A stretch of DNA of 64,000 nucleotides. Source: Neonectria sp. B-13 (lineage: Eukaryota > Ascomycota > Sordariomycetes > Hypocreales > Nectriaceae). The stretch covers positions 141,711 to 205,710 of the forward strand of contig NOKP01000004.1 in NCBI GenBank assembly GCA_002682825.1, in the 5' to 3' direction. The notes under the pieces are model-generated. The model was not told the origin of the DNA. It saw only the letters and a program-made list of their open reading frames with translations, and did not search any database. Of the stretch, positions 33,193 through 44,872 are shown one piece after another. The position numbers were made by a program, and so were the translations under genes. Each line of letters begins with the position of its first letter. The first letter of the stretch is position 1.

Positions 33193-35898
33193 CTGAAATA
33201 GACATTAATTATCCCTGGGGATAAAGAGGAAGAAGTTGAGGATCTGAACTCATAGCCATTGGGCCAGTCGTGTCCCACGGCGATGGAACGGGGTTCTCAT
33301 GTAAATAGTTGGGACCTACGTTTTGCTGACGTATGAGATAGGAGGGATGGGATGTATCTATATACTTTTGCCGAATTTCGTGGCCAGAATGGCTTGCTCA
33401 GCTTTTTGACTAGGCAATAGCGTTTGGCATGTTCGAGACCTAACCAGATAGAAGTAGCACGGAACGCAACTTGGCAGTGAGGACTGAGAGCAGCCCATTC
33501 TAGATGCGATGTCGTTTCAGCCTCTTCATTCCTCTCATCGCCCTTGAGAAACAAAGCGTTACTCAATACAGCAAGATGCTTTGCGCCTTCATCTCTATGA
33601 CTTCATTTCTTATTCATCACCGTAGGAAGTACTTATGTCAATCACACCAATGAACTCTATTTTCCCGGGGCGGTGAAGTGTCTTGCTCATGGTCCAAAAA
33701 CCACGTTTGGTCTGCTTCTGTACGGATGATGGAAGCAGATAAGAGATAGAGAAGAAGAGGCAGGCTGTGTTCAAAGTGCACCAGCCAAAGAGATGATGAC
33801 ACTCGCTACCCTTCTCAAGACAGATATGGGACTGTTTGGGTGTGCAAATCTATGGGCAGAGTTTTCAGCATGGAGGCCTAGCGCGGTTCGAGCCAAGTCC
33901 GACAATTACAATCTTCTTTTGGAGCGCCTCTATCAGAGCTTTGGATCTAATCTTGCCCGGGAAACCAACGTCATCATTTTTGTTGCGTCGCTGGACACGC
34001 TGTGCTGGTCCGCAGCATCAAAATCAACACCCACTCGAACGTATCCGGATCCTCTCTACATGTCACATAAGCACTGACCAGAGCAACGAACCATCAGATG
34101 CTTCTTCCTCGCGACCAAGGCAAGCCTCAGAAAGCAATGAAAAAGAAAAGAAATACGCCTGTCAGACGTCCATCAACACCCATCCCGAGCGCGCGCCCGA
34201 AGGCAGACCGCAAACAGGATCGAGATCATCAAGAGGTGAACATCTCTCTATACAGCAGCCACAATAAAGTAGTACCGCCATCCTTGCGGACAGAGCGAGA
34301 GGACCAAGGTATTCACTCTAGGGTGTCGAGGATATGCACTCATCAACCAGGGTAGGATCTGTGGCTCTTTTAGGGAACCAAGAGGAGGTCGAATACTATA
34401 GAAATGATTCTCCTGCGGATGTGGGTTAGCAAATGCTGTGAAGTAGTAGAGCAAAGGGACTCAGTCCAGCGCAGGCAGGCAAAGCTCAAAATGAGTTGCA
34501 AGCGCTGCGCTGGAGAGAGGAGGTGCTCAGGTAGGGGTAGGCTTACTGAAGTATTGTCGACATGAAGAAGAAAGAAGAAAAGCCTAAACTGTCGAGGGCA
34601 CGACGAACTTTTATACGATAATGAGTGGGGCTGAAACCAGTCGCTCACCGCCTAAAAGTTCCCGACGGCAGAAATTTCTTCGGAGCCGCAACAGAGTGCA
34701 GGGTACGGGAGTGCAAATTTTCACCGAGATGTCACCTTTAGAAAGAATTCAATCACTGTCGTAATAATATTATTAAAATTACAAACAAGCTGACACACAC
34801 TGACTCTCTGACATGAACCCTCTTCTGCGTTGAATTTTCTACGAAAACGTAGTCAAGTTTGAGATAACCTGAGATGCCAAGTTCTACTCACCCAGAACCT
34901 CAGACATAACACAATTTCTTGCGAGCGACTGCGAAATTTTCTCGACATCTTCTTCAGTCATGCAACCATTACGCTTCATTTATTATACAGCTAAAGCCTT
35001 TTTATCAATTACTTAGCCAGCGGGCAAACTTTGAGGATGCTCAACCACCCAATCCCGAACGGCGAACCTTGGCCAAGGTGAAGGCAGGCCGATCGGTTGT
35101 TCTTCACAGGCAATGTGACTTCTTCAAAGAACGTACTTACAAGGGGCTATAATTGGCACGACATCAACGAAGGCAAGATACCACTATCAACTCAACTCCG
35201 CAACGGCCACGGACTTCATACACCCTTGTGCTTCTTCATCTCGATGACGACGAGCGACCACTTTTCACGTAATACTCGTCGAGAGTCGAATCTCGCTTAA
35301 CCACAACCAACCTTCTTGTCACTTTGCAGGTGGATCCCTTGCGAACGGCAAACCGGCTGGTCCTCGGATTAGATTGCGTTGGCTGGTGAATTGAGGATTG
35401 GAAAATCGAGATTTCGCCCCTGTTTGCCGAGCTTTGTCATCTTTGTAAGGACGCAGAGTAGTCAGTAGTCGACTGCAAATTGCCTACAGACCACGGCACG
35501 ATAAATATGTTCCTGCCAAACCTTACCCTCATCCAAGCTGCACCATTTCCTTTGCTTCAAAGAAGAATGGGAAAATAGGTGAGCGGAGGGGCTTTCATGT
35601 ACTAGTCTCTTAGGGACCTGCTATGCCACCAGAGTCTGTCTGCGAAGACAGACTCGTAAGTTGACAGATGCTTGAAATGGTCTAACATTGCAAGGGGAGT
35701 GAAGGATTAACACGGCGTGCTGCTTCCATCCGGGTGTATCTGTTAGTGGTAATTCGTCGTCTCATGTGGGCTTTGGGAGAAACACACGGCTAACAACCAC
35801 ACTGGAGCAAGGTATCTTGATAAGATTTCCGGTTGAAAGATTTTCCAAAGCCAAATCAAAGTGAATAAAACTACAGAACCCTTGTGGTACTTCCAACC
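33193..35898. other. Gene-poor stretch
   Basis: 2.7 kb with no supportable gene. Short frames at 33793-34077 and 34098-34355 on the plus strand have no recognisable domain, signal or splice structure. Local AT-rich patches occur near 34770. It leads into the O-methyltransferase relic. Confidence 0.4.
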
Positions 35899-37040
35899 AT
35901 GTCCGACAAAGCAGTCAGTAGAGCCTTGACAGAGACCCAGGCCCTCATCAAGGCTCTCGAGCAGCTTGACAGGTCCCCTGCACAGAAAATGGCGCTCCTC
36001 AAAAAGGCTGACGCTATCCGTGCCGCCTGGAGGTACCATACAACACCGTCATCAAGTCGCTCGAGAACCTTAGTATAGCCGGCGCGCTGTACATTCTGAT
36101 TGGGATCGGAACCTTGGCGAAACTACCTCAGATTGAAAGCGTTACGGAAGGAGAATTGGCGGAGCAGTGGAATGTTGACGTATCGATTACTACACACCTA
36201 TGAGGGTCCTCATCTCAAACGGGATTGCAGTTGAGACTGGCACTGGCAACTGCAGCAACAATGAACTCTCACAGGCGCTTCAACCTACCACACTTGGGGA
36301 TTTGCTTGCGTATGCGTAGATTTCATGAGAACATGGAGTGCCATACCATACTACGTCAAAGCTCACAGTTCAGCAGATCTCCATGACATCAAGAAAAGCC
36401 TTTCGCCTTTGCTGCAGGCCACGAGAGACATATGTGGTCTTGTCACTGGATCCAGACCAGCGCAATTTGTGGAACTTGGCGCTTCAAGATATGCAGCAGA
36501 ACTTTCCCATCTTTGGAGTAGGCCATTAAACATGAGCCGGAACGCCCGTTTGTGGTAGACGTTGGCAGCGGCCGAGGCCAGGCTCTCCGAGCTCTACAAG
36601 GGTATACTTGGCGTCTTTGAGAAGAAGCAGACTCTTCAAGATGGCCTCGACTCCTTGAAGCAGGAAGAATTGGTCGGCATTGGAAAGGGTGCTAGGCTCG
36701 CCTCTCAGATGACCACGTCTACTTGATGCGTCGCCTCTTGCGCGAATTTTATGACCCAGTCTGCATCGAGTTTGTAAAAGACACTGTATTGGCTATGGGA
36801 CCCACCTCCAGGCTCCTCATTGCGATATATTCGTTCGACCGCGTTGAGGCTGATGGTCCAATGGGCCTCTACTGGTTTGATCTTTGTCTCCTCTATCCGT
36901 GGTAAGAATAGAGCCTTGCCAGAGTTCCAGCGGATCTTCAAAGAGACTGGCCTTGAATTTGTGATGATTCACAGGTCAGACATTAGGCACACGGTGACGG
37001 TAGAAGTAGCGAAGATGTTTCATCGTGAATTGAAGCCTAG
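35899..37040 (+). pseudogene. O-methyltransferase pseudogene
   Basis: Pieces of one SAM-dependent O-methyltransferase follow each other in the right order but in changing frames. 35899-36031 encodes an N-terminal helix (MSDKAVSRALTETQALI). 36036-36200, another frame, encodes SLENLSIAGALYILIGIG. 36200-36319, a third frame, gives RVLISNGIAVETGTG then a stop. 36430-36529 gives NLALQDMQQNFPIFG. 36531-36617 holds the SAM motif PFVVDVGSGRGQ. 36711-36905 encodes LREFYDPVCIEFVKDTVLAMG. 36905-37030 encodes LPEFQRIFKETGLEFVMIHR. The frame breaks lack splice sites and several segments end in stops, so no single protein can be made. The family resembles plant-type COMT-like fungal O-methyltransferases found in secondary-metabolite loci. 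I describe the breaks only. Confidence 0.85.
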
Positions 37041-38337
37041 GGCAATGGTGTATGCTGGTCTGCAAAAAATGTGAAGAACGTTGGTTGTACATGTATCGGC
37101 TAGGCCATCATCCAGCTGGATCTTGGCGAAACTCGGAGTGTTTCCAAGAAAGTATCTACAATACTTGGTCTGTTTTGCTCAGAGGCCGAACCTTGACTTC
37201 ATGCCAGAATGCAGATGATCGTCCGCTTACATCAACGGAAAAGGCAAAAATCATGGACGTACTTTGTCATGTGTCTCGTACGCCGTCGCGTTGTTGAGCA
37301 TCCCCTCGGCAACCTGGAGGCCTCCACGCCTGGCAAGCCACAGTTATGGTGGCTTGCAGCATAAATTATTGGACCACGAATTCGGCCGCCCGTGTTGACA
37401 GGTCATGGACCCAGAAACCCAGGTTCAGTTGTTGCTTGGGGATGTTATTCACGATCGATGGAAGTTCATGGGTCGACCCACAGAGATAAAGCAGGTAGCA
37501 GTCGGGCCTGGCTGCAAGGATCAACAAAAGCATTTTCCAGGGGAGCTGAAGGGAAGTTCTGGGGAAGCCGAGGATGACAATGGGCTGGTAATGAGGGGTC
37601 AAAGAAGGTGAGACTTGGTCTAGCTGCCAGCGCTATTGACCCGGTAGTCGCTTCTTAGCGCCGAGTCCCCTCGTTTCTGGTTTCTGGTTTCCCAAAGCCA
37701 ATCCCGGAAAGTTGGGAGCCGGGCCTTGGCGCTCTCTACAAAGGTGACAGAGCGGTATCTGCCGGGCCTAAGCTGGTAGAAGAGACACCTGAGGCGATGC
37801 ATAATGTTAAGGTGGCGGAGCTTGACTGTTGACAGAGCCCAAAGCTGAAGTCTGGCCACTTGGATATTCCGCTTGCGTCCGTGGCGCCGGCTAGCTCTGC
37901 CGTTCTCCAGTTAGCGGCGTGCGGACAGACGGTGAATGACACTCGATGCGCCTTACAGGGAAGACTAACAAGCTGCCTGGACGGCTTGTGGAGGCTGGGT
38001 TAAACATTGTCCCACCACATTAACTAGCATTAGCCTGTGATAGAGTTCGCTGTCATGAGCTAAAACTCTCAAGTGAGCCGAGACCTCATAAGGCTGGACT
38101 TGGAGCTACATTAGGCAGCGTTAGCTAGAGGAGGCGTTGCAAACGCAGGGATTGTAGGCCGCCATCGTCTTCAGCTGAGAGAATGAACCGGCGAAGCTGA
38201 AAGACGTGTCGCCTTTATTTATTGTGGCTGCTCCGCATGGCATTTGCTGTTCCCCAATTCTGTCTCAAGCTCTGTTCCAATCCATCTTGAGATCCTGATT
38301 GCTATTCTCCCGCAACCTGCGCCCAGCTACCGCAACC
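37041..38337. other. Intergenic region
   Basis: 1297 bp between the O-methyltransferase relic and the metalloprotease. Several short frames but none with recognisable content. It should contain the protease promoter in its right part. Confidence 0.35.
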
Positions 38338-40332
38338 ATGCGCTGTATTTTATATCTATGCATCGGCGCACTGTTGGGCGTCGTGGCCGCGCTTGCGCAA
38401 TCCAACGCGACTCACGGCCGAGGCTTTCCAGGCTTGGCCGTGTTTGCCAACGCACTCGCCAAGCCTCACGAATACAAATACAAACCCGACCAGTACAAAA
38501 GACAACAGACACCGGTTCCCAGCGCCAGCGAGGAACCGACCGCGACTGACGCTGAACCAACTGAAACCGAAGTTGACGATTCGACAGCCACCGAAGGTCC
38601 GTCGGCAACTGACAACGAGGATTCATCAGCAACTGACAAAGACGCCGCATCGACAGACGACGCAGAATCCACAGAAGCTGAAGGACCGACGGCGACCGAG
38701 TCTGACGGAGCCGCTGAGACAACATCTGATGACGATTCGCCATCGGAAACCGAGTCCAGCGAAGCATCAGCCACAGACGACAATGATAAGAGTACCGCGA
38801 CCGACAAATCCGACGGAGACAACACCTCGTCTGCATCTGGGTCCTCAAAGACCGGCGGGGCTTCGAGCAAGGGGTCCGATAACGGTCAAACTGGGCTCGT
38901 GGCTGTCGATGCCCGTGACGGAACCGAATCCAGCAAAAAGACGCCTGCCGATGTGACTACTCCCGACCAGCACAATGCAGAGAGCAAGGCAAACTTGCCA
39001 AGCGTGGCCATCTCTGGTGACGATGCAAAGGAGGTGGTTGTTATGGAAGCCGTCATGTTTGATTACTTTGTCACGAACGATCCCGCACCTGCCGATAGAG
39101 GTCAGATCAAACTCTCCTCCAACGTCTCCCAATGCAAGGTGGGCATCGAAAAGCGGAGCACTTGGAACAAGAGAGCTCTCAGTGGCATGTTCTCTCGCGA
39201 TCTGAGGGAGGACTGTGAATATGTGACGTCTCTCGAGTTCGACATCTACTTCAACTACGTCAGAGGCACCATCGATTCTGAGCGGCCCAACAACCTAGAG
39301 GACCGAGTCGAAACCAGCGTATGTGACCCCAACTCTCATTCCCTGTTTGCACTACAGTTGTCAAACGTCGTGTTCAAAGCTAACCTCTACAGGTCGGACT
39401 TCTCAACGACGTCTTCGGCCCCCTCGGTATCAACTTCACCTACAAAGCCTACCAGCAGTGGGCACCGCCAGAGTCCGGCTCAAACAAGGACTGGTCAAAG
39501 CTTACGCAGTTTGAGGAGCGACTTGAGCAGTGGCAGAAGCAAACCCACACCGGCAACGAAATGACGCTTAATGTGTGGCTGGTGAACGATCTGAGAAGTG
39601 ACGACGGAGACAAGGAACTGAACGCAGTACGTCCATTTCACCCATGGCATGCTCTGTAGCTAACAATATTTCAGTACGCCTCCTTCCCCTGGGACAAGAA
39701 GGGCCCCTTGGATGGCATCGTTCTGCAGGAAGACCGACTCAACAAGGATACTATCCCTACCTTTATTCACGAGATCGGACATTGGCTGGGGCTGCGACAC
39801 ACCTTCCGTGAACAAGTCGAAAAAGTCGACCAAGATTGTGGCGTAGCCGACGGCCTGATTGATTCGAGTGTCACGACTGGTCTTGTCGATAACATGTTCG
39901 AATGCAGCCAGGCCACTTGCTCCGATTCCAGTTCAAAGGACATTGTCAACTATATGAGTGTAAGTATATAATGTCCATGTCGCTCGTACGCTGGCTAATC
40001 TCTTCTCGCAGTACTCACAGTGTCGCGGCAAAGTGCCCGAGGACGGCTTTACCACTGACCAGAAGTCGGCCATCTACTCCCGTGTGCTGAAGTACAGGCG
40101 CGGCTACCGTGACGGAGAGTGTACCGCCCAATACTCCGACTCGGGCGACGCCAAGAAGATGATGAAGCGTTCGACCATGCAAGACCTCGTCGACGGAGAC
40201 TGTCCGAACATCGCTGCTGGAGTTGCGGACTTGCAGAGTCAGCCGACCAGCACCAATTCAGGAGGCCGTTTTGCTTACAGCTTGTGTTATATCCTTGCAG
40301 GCATGGCCGGCTCCTTGCTCATTATGATGTAG
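38338..40332 (+). CDS. Secreted metalloprotease, M43-like, with acidic Ser/Thr-rich region and C-terminal membrane segment
   Basis: Zinc endopeptidase of the metzincin type. Exons 38338-39318, 39393-39626, 39675-39959 and 40012-40332 give 606 residues. A signal peptide (ILYLCIGALLGVVAALAQS) starts at MRCI. A dibasic YKR site near residue 55 opens a 130-residue region of repeated T/S-A-T-E/D units (EGPSATDNEDSSATDKDA), probably O-glycosylated. The catalytic zinc site is HEIGHWLGLRH (about 437-447), followed by cysteines (DQDCGVADG, FECSQATC) and a Met-turn-like NYMSYSQCR formed at the last junction. This resembles M43B cytophagalysin/MEP1 enzymes of fungal pathogens. A hydrophobic end (YSLCYILAGMAGSLLIMM) after a Ser/Gly-rich stretch suggests GPI or membrane anchoring. 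The long acidic insert is not usual for MEP1-type enzymes. Confidence 0.88.
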
Positions 40333-40842
40333 GACGTTGGGTGGCATTGATGAGTCAACGGATTGTCGATTGATGGCCTACTTATCACACGTATTTGATG
40401 AATAATTTGAGCATAGCGTGGAATGAGCCTATGTAGTTACTAGATTTAGTAATTGGGAGCAATGATATCAGGCACTTGTGTCAGACGCCTGTGAACTATG
40501 TTTAGAGTTAATATTTTTACTTCTAGTCTTCGGTATAAGAATTATAGAGCCAGGCTAAGTGAATTGAAGCGATAATTTAGATCCTGTGTATGAGGGTGTG
40601 ACTATTGTTTGGCCTTTCCACTTTATCAAATTATATTTTATATATGCGCATAGCATCTTACTGTGCTATCTTCTGCATGTTATTGACTGCGTTGCCTTGA
40701 TCTATCAGATGATATCGACCCAGGCTAAAAATACTCTAAATAAGCAGCAGCTAGAACTGAACTCTATACACTAGAGTATAGTAATAAGTAGAGTGACTAG
40801 ATTAAAGCTATCTAGTAGAGAAGAATCTCAAGTATCGCGATG
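40333..40842. other. AT-rich intergenic island
   Basis: 510 bp, visibly AT-rich, between convergent stops. It holds copy A of a dispersed repeat (two blocks, listed separately). No gene. Confidence 0.5.
40442..40745 (+). repeat. Dispersed degenerate repeat, copy A
   Basis: Two blocks, 40442-40515 and 40695-40745, match 48133-48206 and 47931-47981 on the same strand. In the first block I count about 17 transitions and 4-5 transversions in 74 positions, all without gaps. In the second nearly every difference is a transition. That pattern fits an old repeat altered by repeat-induced point mutation. The block order is swapped between copies. Confidence 0.6.
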
Positions 40843-42449
40843 TTATGTGCCTGGAACTGCCTTCCAAGCCAGTTGCAAGTCTGCAATATAAACCTCCGCA
40901 ATGACAAACCCTTGGCTTCTAATCTTCTGTAACAGCGAGATAACCCGGCGTCTGCTTGCTAGATCTCCCACCTCAATCCCAATGAGCATGAGATGCTCGA
41001 TATAAATCACGGCCTCGAGCCCAGGATTTTGTAATCTATTCTCGACATGATTCAACGCAGAGTGTGCATAAGCTTGGATCTTTGACTCTTGCACAGATTC
41101 TCTAGAGAAGGGAGCATTTTGCCAGAGGAAGTCGGCAAACAATCGAAGTGTGCCTATCCTCAAACACAGAGAATTGGCAAAGAACATATCGTAGGATGTG
41201 TCATGAGCAAACTTTGAGCCCCTTACAACATCCTCAAAACGCTGAATTGACTCTAGTAGCTCTGCAGCTTGCCGCATGATGCTTTGTCCTGTCGTGAGAT
41301 GCGTGGCGTAAGTTGAAGCCTCGGCACAGATCGAGCAGGTACAGTCCATATTGGTATGGTGGAATTCAGGCACGCGGGTAACTTTCCTCTCTTCACTAAG
41401 CCATGCTCGAGACCTGAGAATTGAATTAGCAAACTAAGGCCAGGCAACTCCGGCAAGAAAAAGAGTGGACATACTGAACATTGATGTCAGCCAACAACGC
41501 AATAAAAGTGCATATGCACTCGAAAAACGAGGCTTCCTGTTCTCTGCTGATGAGAAATCCGCTCGTTTCCATGTCTGCTGTTGCTTTGCACCATTTTGCA
41601 TCTGTAAATGTTGTGTCTTGATCGCGCATCAATTTTCCCAGTCCTTGAAGGATACGAAATAGCAGGAGGGTAGACTTCTCGAACTCTGTCAAGAATCCAT
41701 GAGGGCCACGAGGGTGCACAATGTACAAGGTCACCTGGTCTAAGATTTGCAAGCAGATATTACAGCTCCGATTGCTCATCAACTAGTATCGATTAGTCAA
41801 GAATTAAAGTATCCCGGTTCCCTGGGGCAATACCTGCAAGAGACAAAAAAGAACAGCAAGTAGTAGTAAGGAAGGATCTAGATGTGACTCGGACTTTTGT
41901 AGACGTGTTTGAATCGTGGCATAGAGCTCGCGTTGCTCGACCTCCATGAGCATGCTTCCGTCTCGACTCTGCACTGGCCGTTGGCCATTGGTGACATACG
42001 CATTACCAATATGAACGAGAGCTGCTCGAATACTCTTGTCCTCTTGGAAAAGCTGCAGAAGCATGCCTGTTGAGAATAGATCCGTCATAGGTGAAGGGCA
42101 AATCCCTACGAATTTGTAGACGTGGTGCAGGTAGGCTGTCGTGGACCGGAGCTGGCTCTCAGCTGGATTGACCAAGGCGATTGACATTTCTGGCGAGATG
42201 ATCTCTAGTTGTGTCACCTTCTGAGGGGTTTGATCTTGGCACCCGGTCAAGCGCGCTCTGCAGGCGTGGCATGGCCGGCCTCCATCACACTGATCAGATC
42301 AGGTCAGCACGCCCAACAAAGCAGCCCGAACGTTGTAGGTCACAACTTGCCTTAGTTCGACTTATGCGGCACTGCTCGCACCGACGTACGATGCGGCGTT
42401 TATCCAACGGACCAATATTCGTAACTCTCCGGCACTTCCACGGAACCAT
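40843..42449 (-). CDS. Zn2Cys6 transcription factor with zinc finger split by a GC-AG intron
   Basis: Nuclear binuclear-cluster regulator. Exons 42449-42351, 42289-41834, 41782-41475 and 41413-40843 give 477 residues. The finger C24-x2-C27-x6-C34-x5-C40-x2-C43-x6-C50 (CEQCRISRTK joined to CDGGRPCHACRARLTGC) is complete only after removing a 61-bp intron with donor GCAAGT; GT donors nearby run into stops at once. The rest is helical with EMSIALVNPAESQLRS, a serine/leucine-rich middle, and a Cys pair region (NMDCTCSICAEAS) similar in placement to AflR-like regulators, though I cannot assign the subfamily. The start is placed at MVPWKC just before the basic arm; the frame is open to 42572. It lies divergent from no enzyme but is followed by a lipase on the same strand. 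Confidence 0.85.
42290..42350 (-). other. GC-AG intron inside the zinc finger
   Basis: Donor GCAAGT, branch-like TGCTGACC 17-24 bases before the end, acceptor ATCAG. Its removal joins Lys33 to Cys34 and completes the six-cysteine motif. Confidence 0.75.
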
Positions 42450-42967
42450 GGTGGCGAGCCTGTTGCCGGTGGCTTCGACGGAGAGGGATGTTACGGAGTT
42501 GAAATACCAAAACGAGACGGAGTGCACGGGGCTTGGGATTCTGATGGGACAATACGCATTATGGAACATCAAAGGATCTAGCCGTATCTAGTAGTCATCG
42601 TGCGATCCCGGTCAAATTGCTCTTAGTTCGCCCCACCCCAATGCAGGGGGCAGTAGGTCAAGTTTCGGGCTCGGCACAAAGAGTCGACAGGACCCCGGCC
42701 GGAGTGGCAAGCCCTAGCTTTGTTATGCAGGATGTGATTGACAGTTGGCATGGTGAATTGATGCAGGACGCTGTACAACGCGTCCTCGATCCAGATGTGC
42801 ACGTCAATAATGGCGAATCTATTAGATCGGATAAGCAGTAAACGGTGGATTACATGGCGAGCCTGAGGGAATTGAACACAAATGTATGGAATACAGACGC
42901 GTTTCCCTATCTTAAAGCTAATCAAGATCCAAGAAACAACCCTCCGTAGTGTCTCCTTCCTCAGTAT
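42450..42967. other. Intergenic region
   Basis: 518 bp between the regulator's start and the lipase stop, both on the minus strand. It holds the regulator's promoter. Open frames here show no family likeness. Confidence 0.35.
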
Positions 42968-44380
42968 CTACCCCAAATAGCCCAACAGCGGCTCTTCGTT
43001 CAAGGGAAGCTCCAGGGGTGCTTTTGCCACAGCTAAATCGAATGGTTGAACGGTTCTATCCGTCGATGCACCACGTCCACGATTGCCGGCAAAATTATTG
43101 CCCAAAAATTCCAGCCATGCTGGTGCTGAAGCAGTTAGAGTTGCCGAATGATCGAGTCCAGGATACCGGAGCAAGTGGACTTCATTCCCTGCCGCGACAG
43201 CGTCATGATACGCCGCCACAGTGTTTTCAGGGAGGACTGAGGTGTCATTCCAGCCGTGTATAACTAGAAGTGGCCGGGAGGCCGAATCACCCTGTGCTGG
43301 AGCATTGATCGCCTGGAATTGCCTCAGTATCTCATCTGCTGCCGGATTTGCGTCAGGCGCAATGAGTTCCTCCCTTGACAAGTCGAATGATATGCCCATA
43401 AACGCCAAGGTACAGGACTGTGCGAGAGCGGTGAGGCTAAGCCTCCGGCTCATAGCTTCACCGAGCCATGGAGCTGTGTAGTTGGGAAATACTTGCATGA
43501 CTCCGTATGCAAGAGCACCCATCTCGGCAGTGACGACAAATTGATGAAAATCCGGCCGAGGAAAAATCGAATCGACGACAAATTTTGCGGTGTCATAGAG
43601 CTTGGCTCCTGGAGATACTGCAACAGTTCCAAGATATCCTGAGCTGGCGTTTTGCACAAGTGAATGCTCCGATAGCTTCCACACCGCGCCGCCTCCTTGG
43701 GAGTGACCAATGCTCATCCACTCCTTGGTGAAAACTCCAGGAAAGGCCTTGCGAGCAGCCTGTACCGAGTAGTACAAGTCATTTGCATGTGCGGCATAGC
43801 TGGAATATTTGTGTGAAGTGAAGTTGTTCCCAAGGCCGGCATAGTCAGTTCCCACAATAGCGTACCCACCCAATATCAGCGGGACCCAACTATCATAGTT
43901 GAAGAAGCTGGGAGAAGATGATGGCGCGCAGCCACGGTAAACACCAATAGTACCGTGGGCGTACGCGACAAGAGGGAACTTTCGGCCGCGAGCAGGTTTT
44001 GCGAATGGGAATGCGATAAATCCAGTTGAGGGTACGGGACTTCCATCTAGGTCCCGAGAAGTATACTGGAATCGAAAAGTAGTCATTCCAGCAGGGACAT
44101 CTAGATGAGCGCTGTTGATCGCCGCGAGTTTCAGCAAGTCGCCTGGAGTCGACGTAGAGAAATTATCTGCCGTTGCGTAAAAGTCAAAGTCGAATGCGGT
44201 TCCGAGCGTCTCAAGGTCGCCTGCGTTGGTGATGGCTAGGACTTCTTGGCATGTCTCGTTGCACCCGTATGATGAAGCCACTTCTTTGCTTATGTTGAAG
44301 TTTGATGCTTGGCCTATGCCTGTCTGAGTCTGAGCTGTCGACGCCAGGACCAGAATGGCGAGCCCAGTAGAGATAATCAT
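42968..44380 (-). CDS. Secretory lipase (LIP family)
   Basis: Secreted triacylglycerol lipase/esterase with an alpha/beta-hydrolase fold. Single exon, 470 residues. Signal peptide MIISTGLAILVLASTAQTQT. Nucleophile elbow GHSQGG (residues 225-230, Ser227), acid in IHGWNDTSVLP and histidine in YPGLDHSATL. Other landmarks are FPLVAYAHGTIGVYRGCAPS and GYAIVGTDYAGLG, typical of the LIP family (Candida-type secretory lipases and fungal homologues). Several N-glycosylation sites (NFS, NFT, NYT, NDT) fit secretion. The start at MIIS is chosen because the frame upstream to 44560 is Pro/Ser-rich and lies before a plausible signal. A 32-base purine run, 44460-44491, lies about 80 bp upstream and forms a CT-rich promoter tract on the coding strand. 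Confidence 0.9.
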   Translation of the reverse strand: MIISTGLAILVLASTAQTQTGIGQASNFNISKEVASSYGCNETCQEVLAITNAGDLETLGTAFDFDFYATADNFSTSTPGDLLKLAAINSAHLDVPAGMTTFRFQYTSRDLDGSPVPSTGFIAFPFAKPARGRKFPLVAYAHGTIGVYRGCAPSSSPSFFNYDSWVPLILGGYAIVGTDYAGLGNNFTSHKYSSYAAHANDLYYSVQAARKAFPGVFTKEWMSIGHSQGGGAVWKLSEHSLVQNASSGYLGTVAVSPGAKLYDTAKFVVDSIFPRPDFHQFVVTAEMGALAYGVMQVFPNYTAPWLGEAMSRRLSLTALAQSCTLAFMGISFDLSREELIAPDANPAADEILRQFQAINAPAQGDSASRPLLVIHGWNDTSVLPENTVAAYHDAVAAGNEVHLLRYPGLDHSATLTASAPAWLEFLGNNFAGNRGRGASTDRTVQPFDLAVAKAPLELPLNEEPLLGYLG

Positions 44381-44872
44381 GTCGAGACTGAGGCTGAGAT
44401 TGAGTTCAACGAAGATGTTTAGAAGATGAGTGTAGACGGTGTGTTGTGAAGGATGTCTGGGAGAAGAAGGAGAAGAAGGAGGAGGGAGGGTGCATGTCTT
44501 TATACCTTGAAGACTGGATTGATGCGGATTAGCCTGATGGTGCGGTGTGGTTGAGCACATGAGATTTTGCCCGTTGGTGATGTATGATAATCAGATCCAG
44601 GGTGGTGACAATTAGCCAACAGCTCACGAGAAGAAGGGTCGCCTGAATGTTTCCATTTTCGGCTAAGCGCACAGATAGCGGGCCGGGGAAGAAGGTGGAC
44701 AAAAGAGGTCTGCACTTCAGTCCTTGTCCTCTCGGTTGCCGCGCGTCGTAGATCGCAGTTTGGACGGAGTCACGCCATGAAAATTCCAGATGCAAGTAAG
44801 GCTAAACCTCGAGCTACGGTCCATCGTCGCAAATTGGATTGAACAGGATGTTACAAGAGTAAGCCCAATCTT

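Noticed and set aside
33887..33897. tRNA B-box look-alike (GGTTCGAGCC)
   Set aside because: No A box or cloverleaf upstream at the right distance.
33793..34355. Two consecutive plus-strand frames in the gene-poor stretch
   Set aside because: No joining splice sites and no recognisable sequence; codon use looks random.
38327..38848. Long minus-strand frames across the metalloprotease repeat region
   Set aside because: By-product of the low-complexity Ser/Thr/Asp/Glu codons; no domain or signal.
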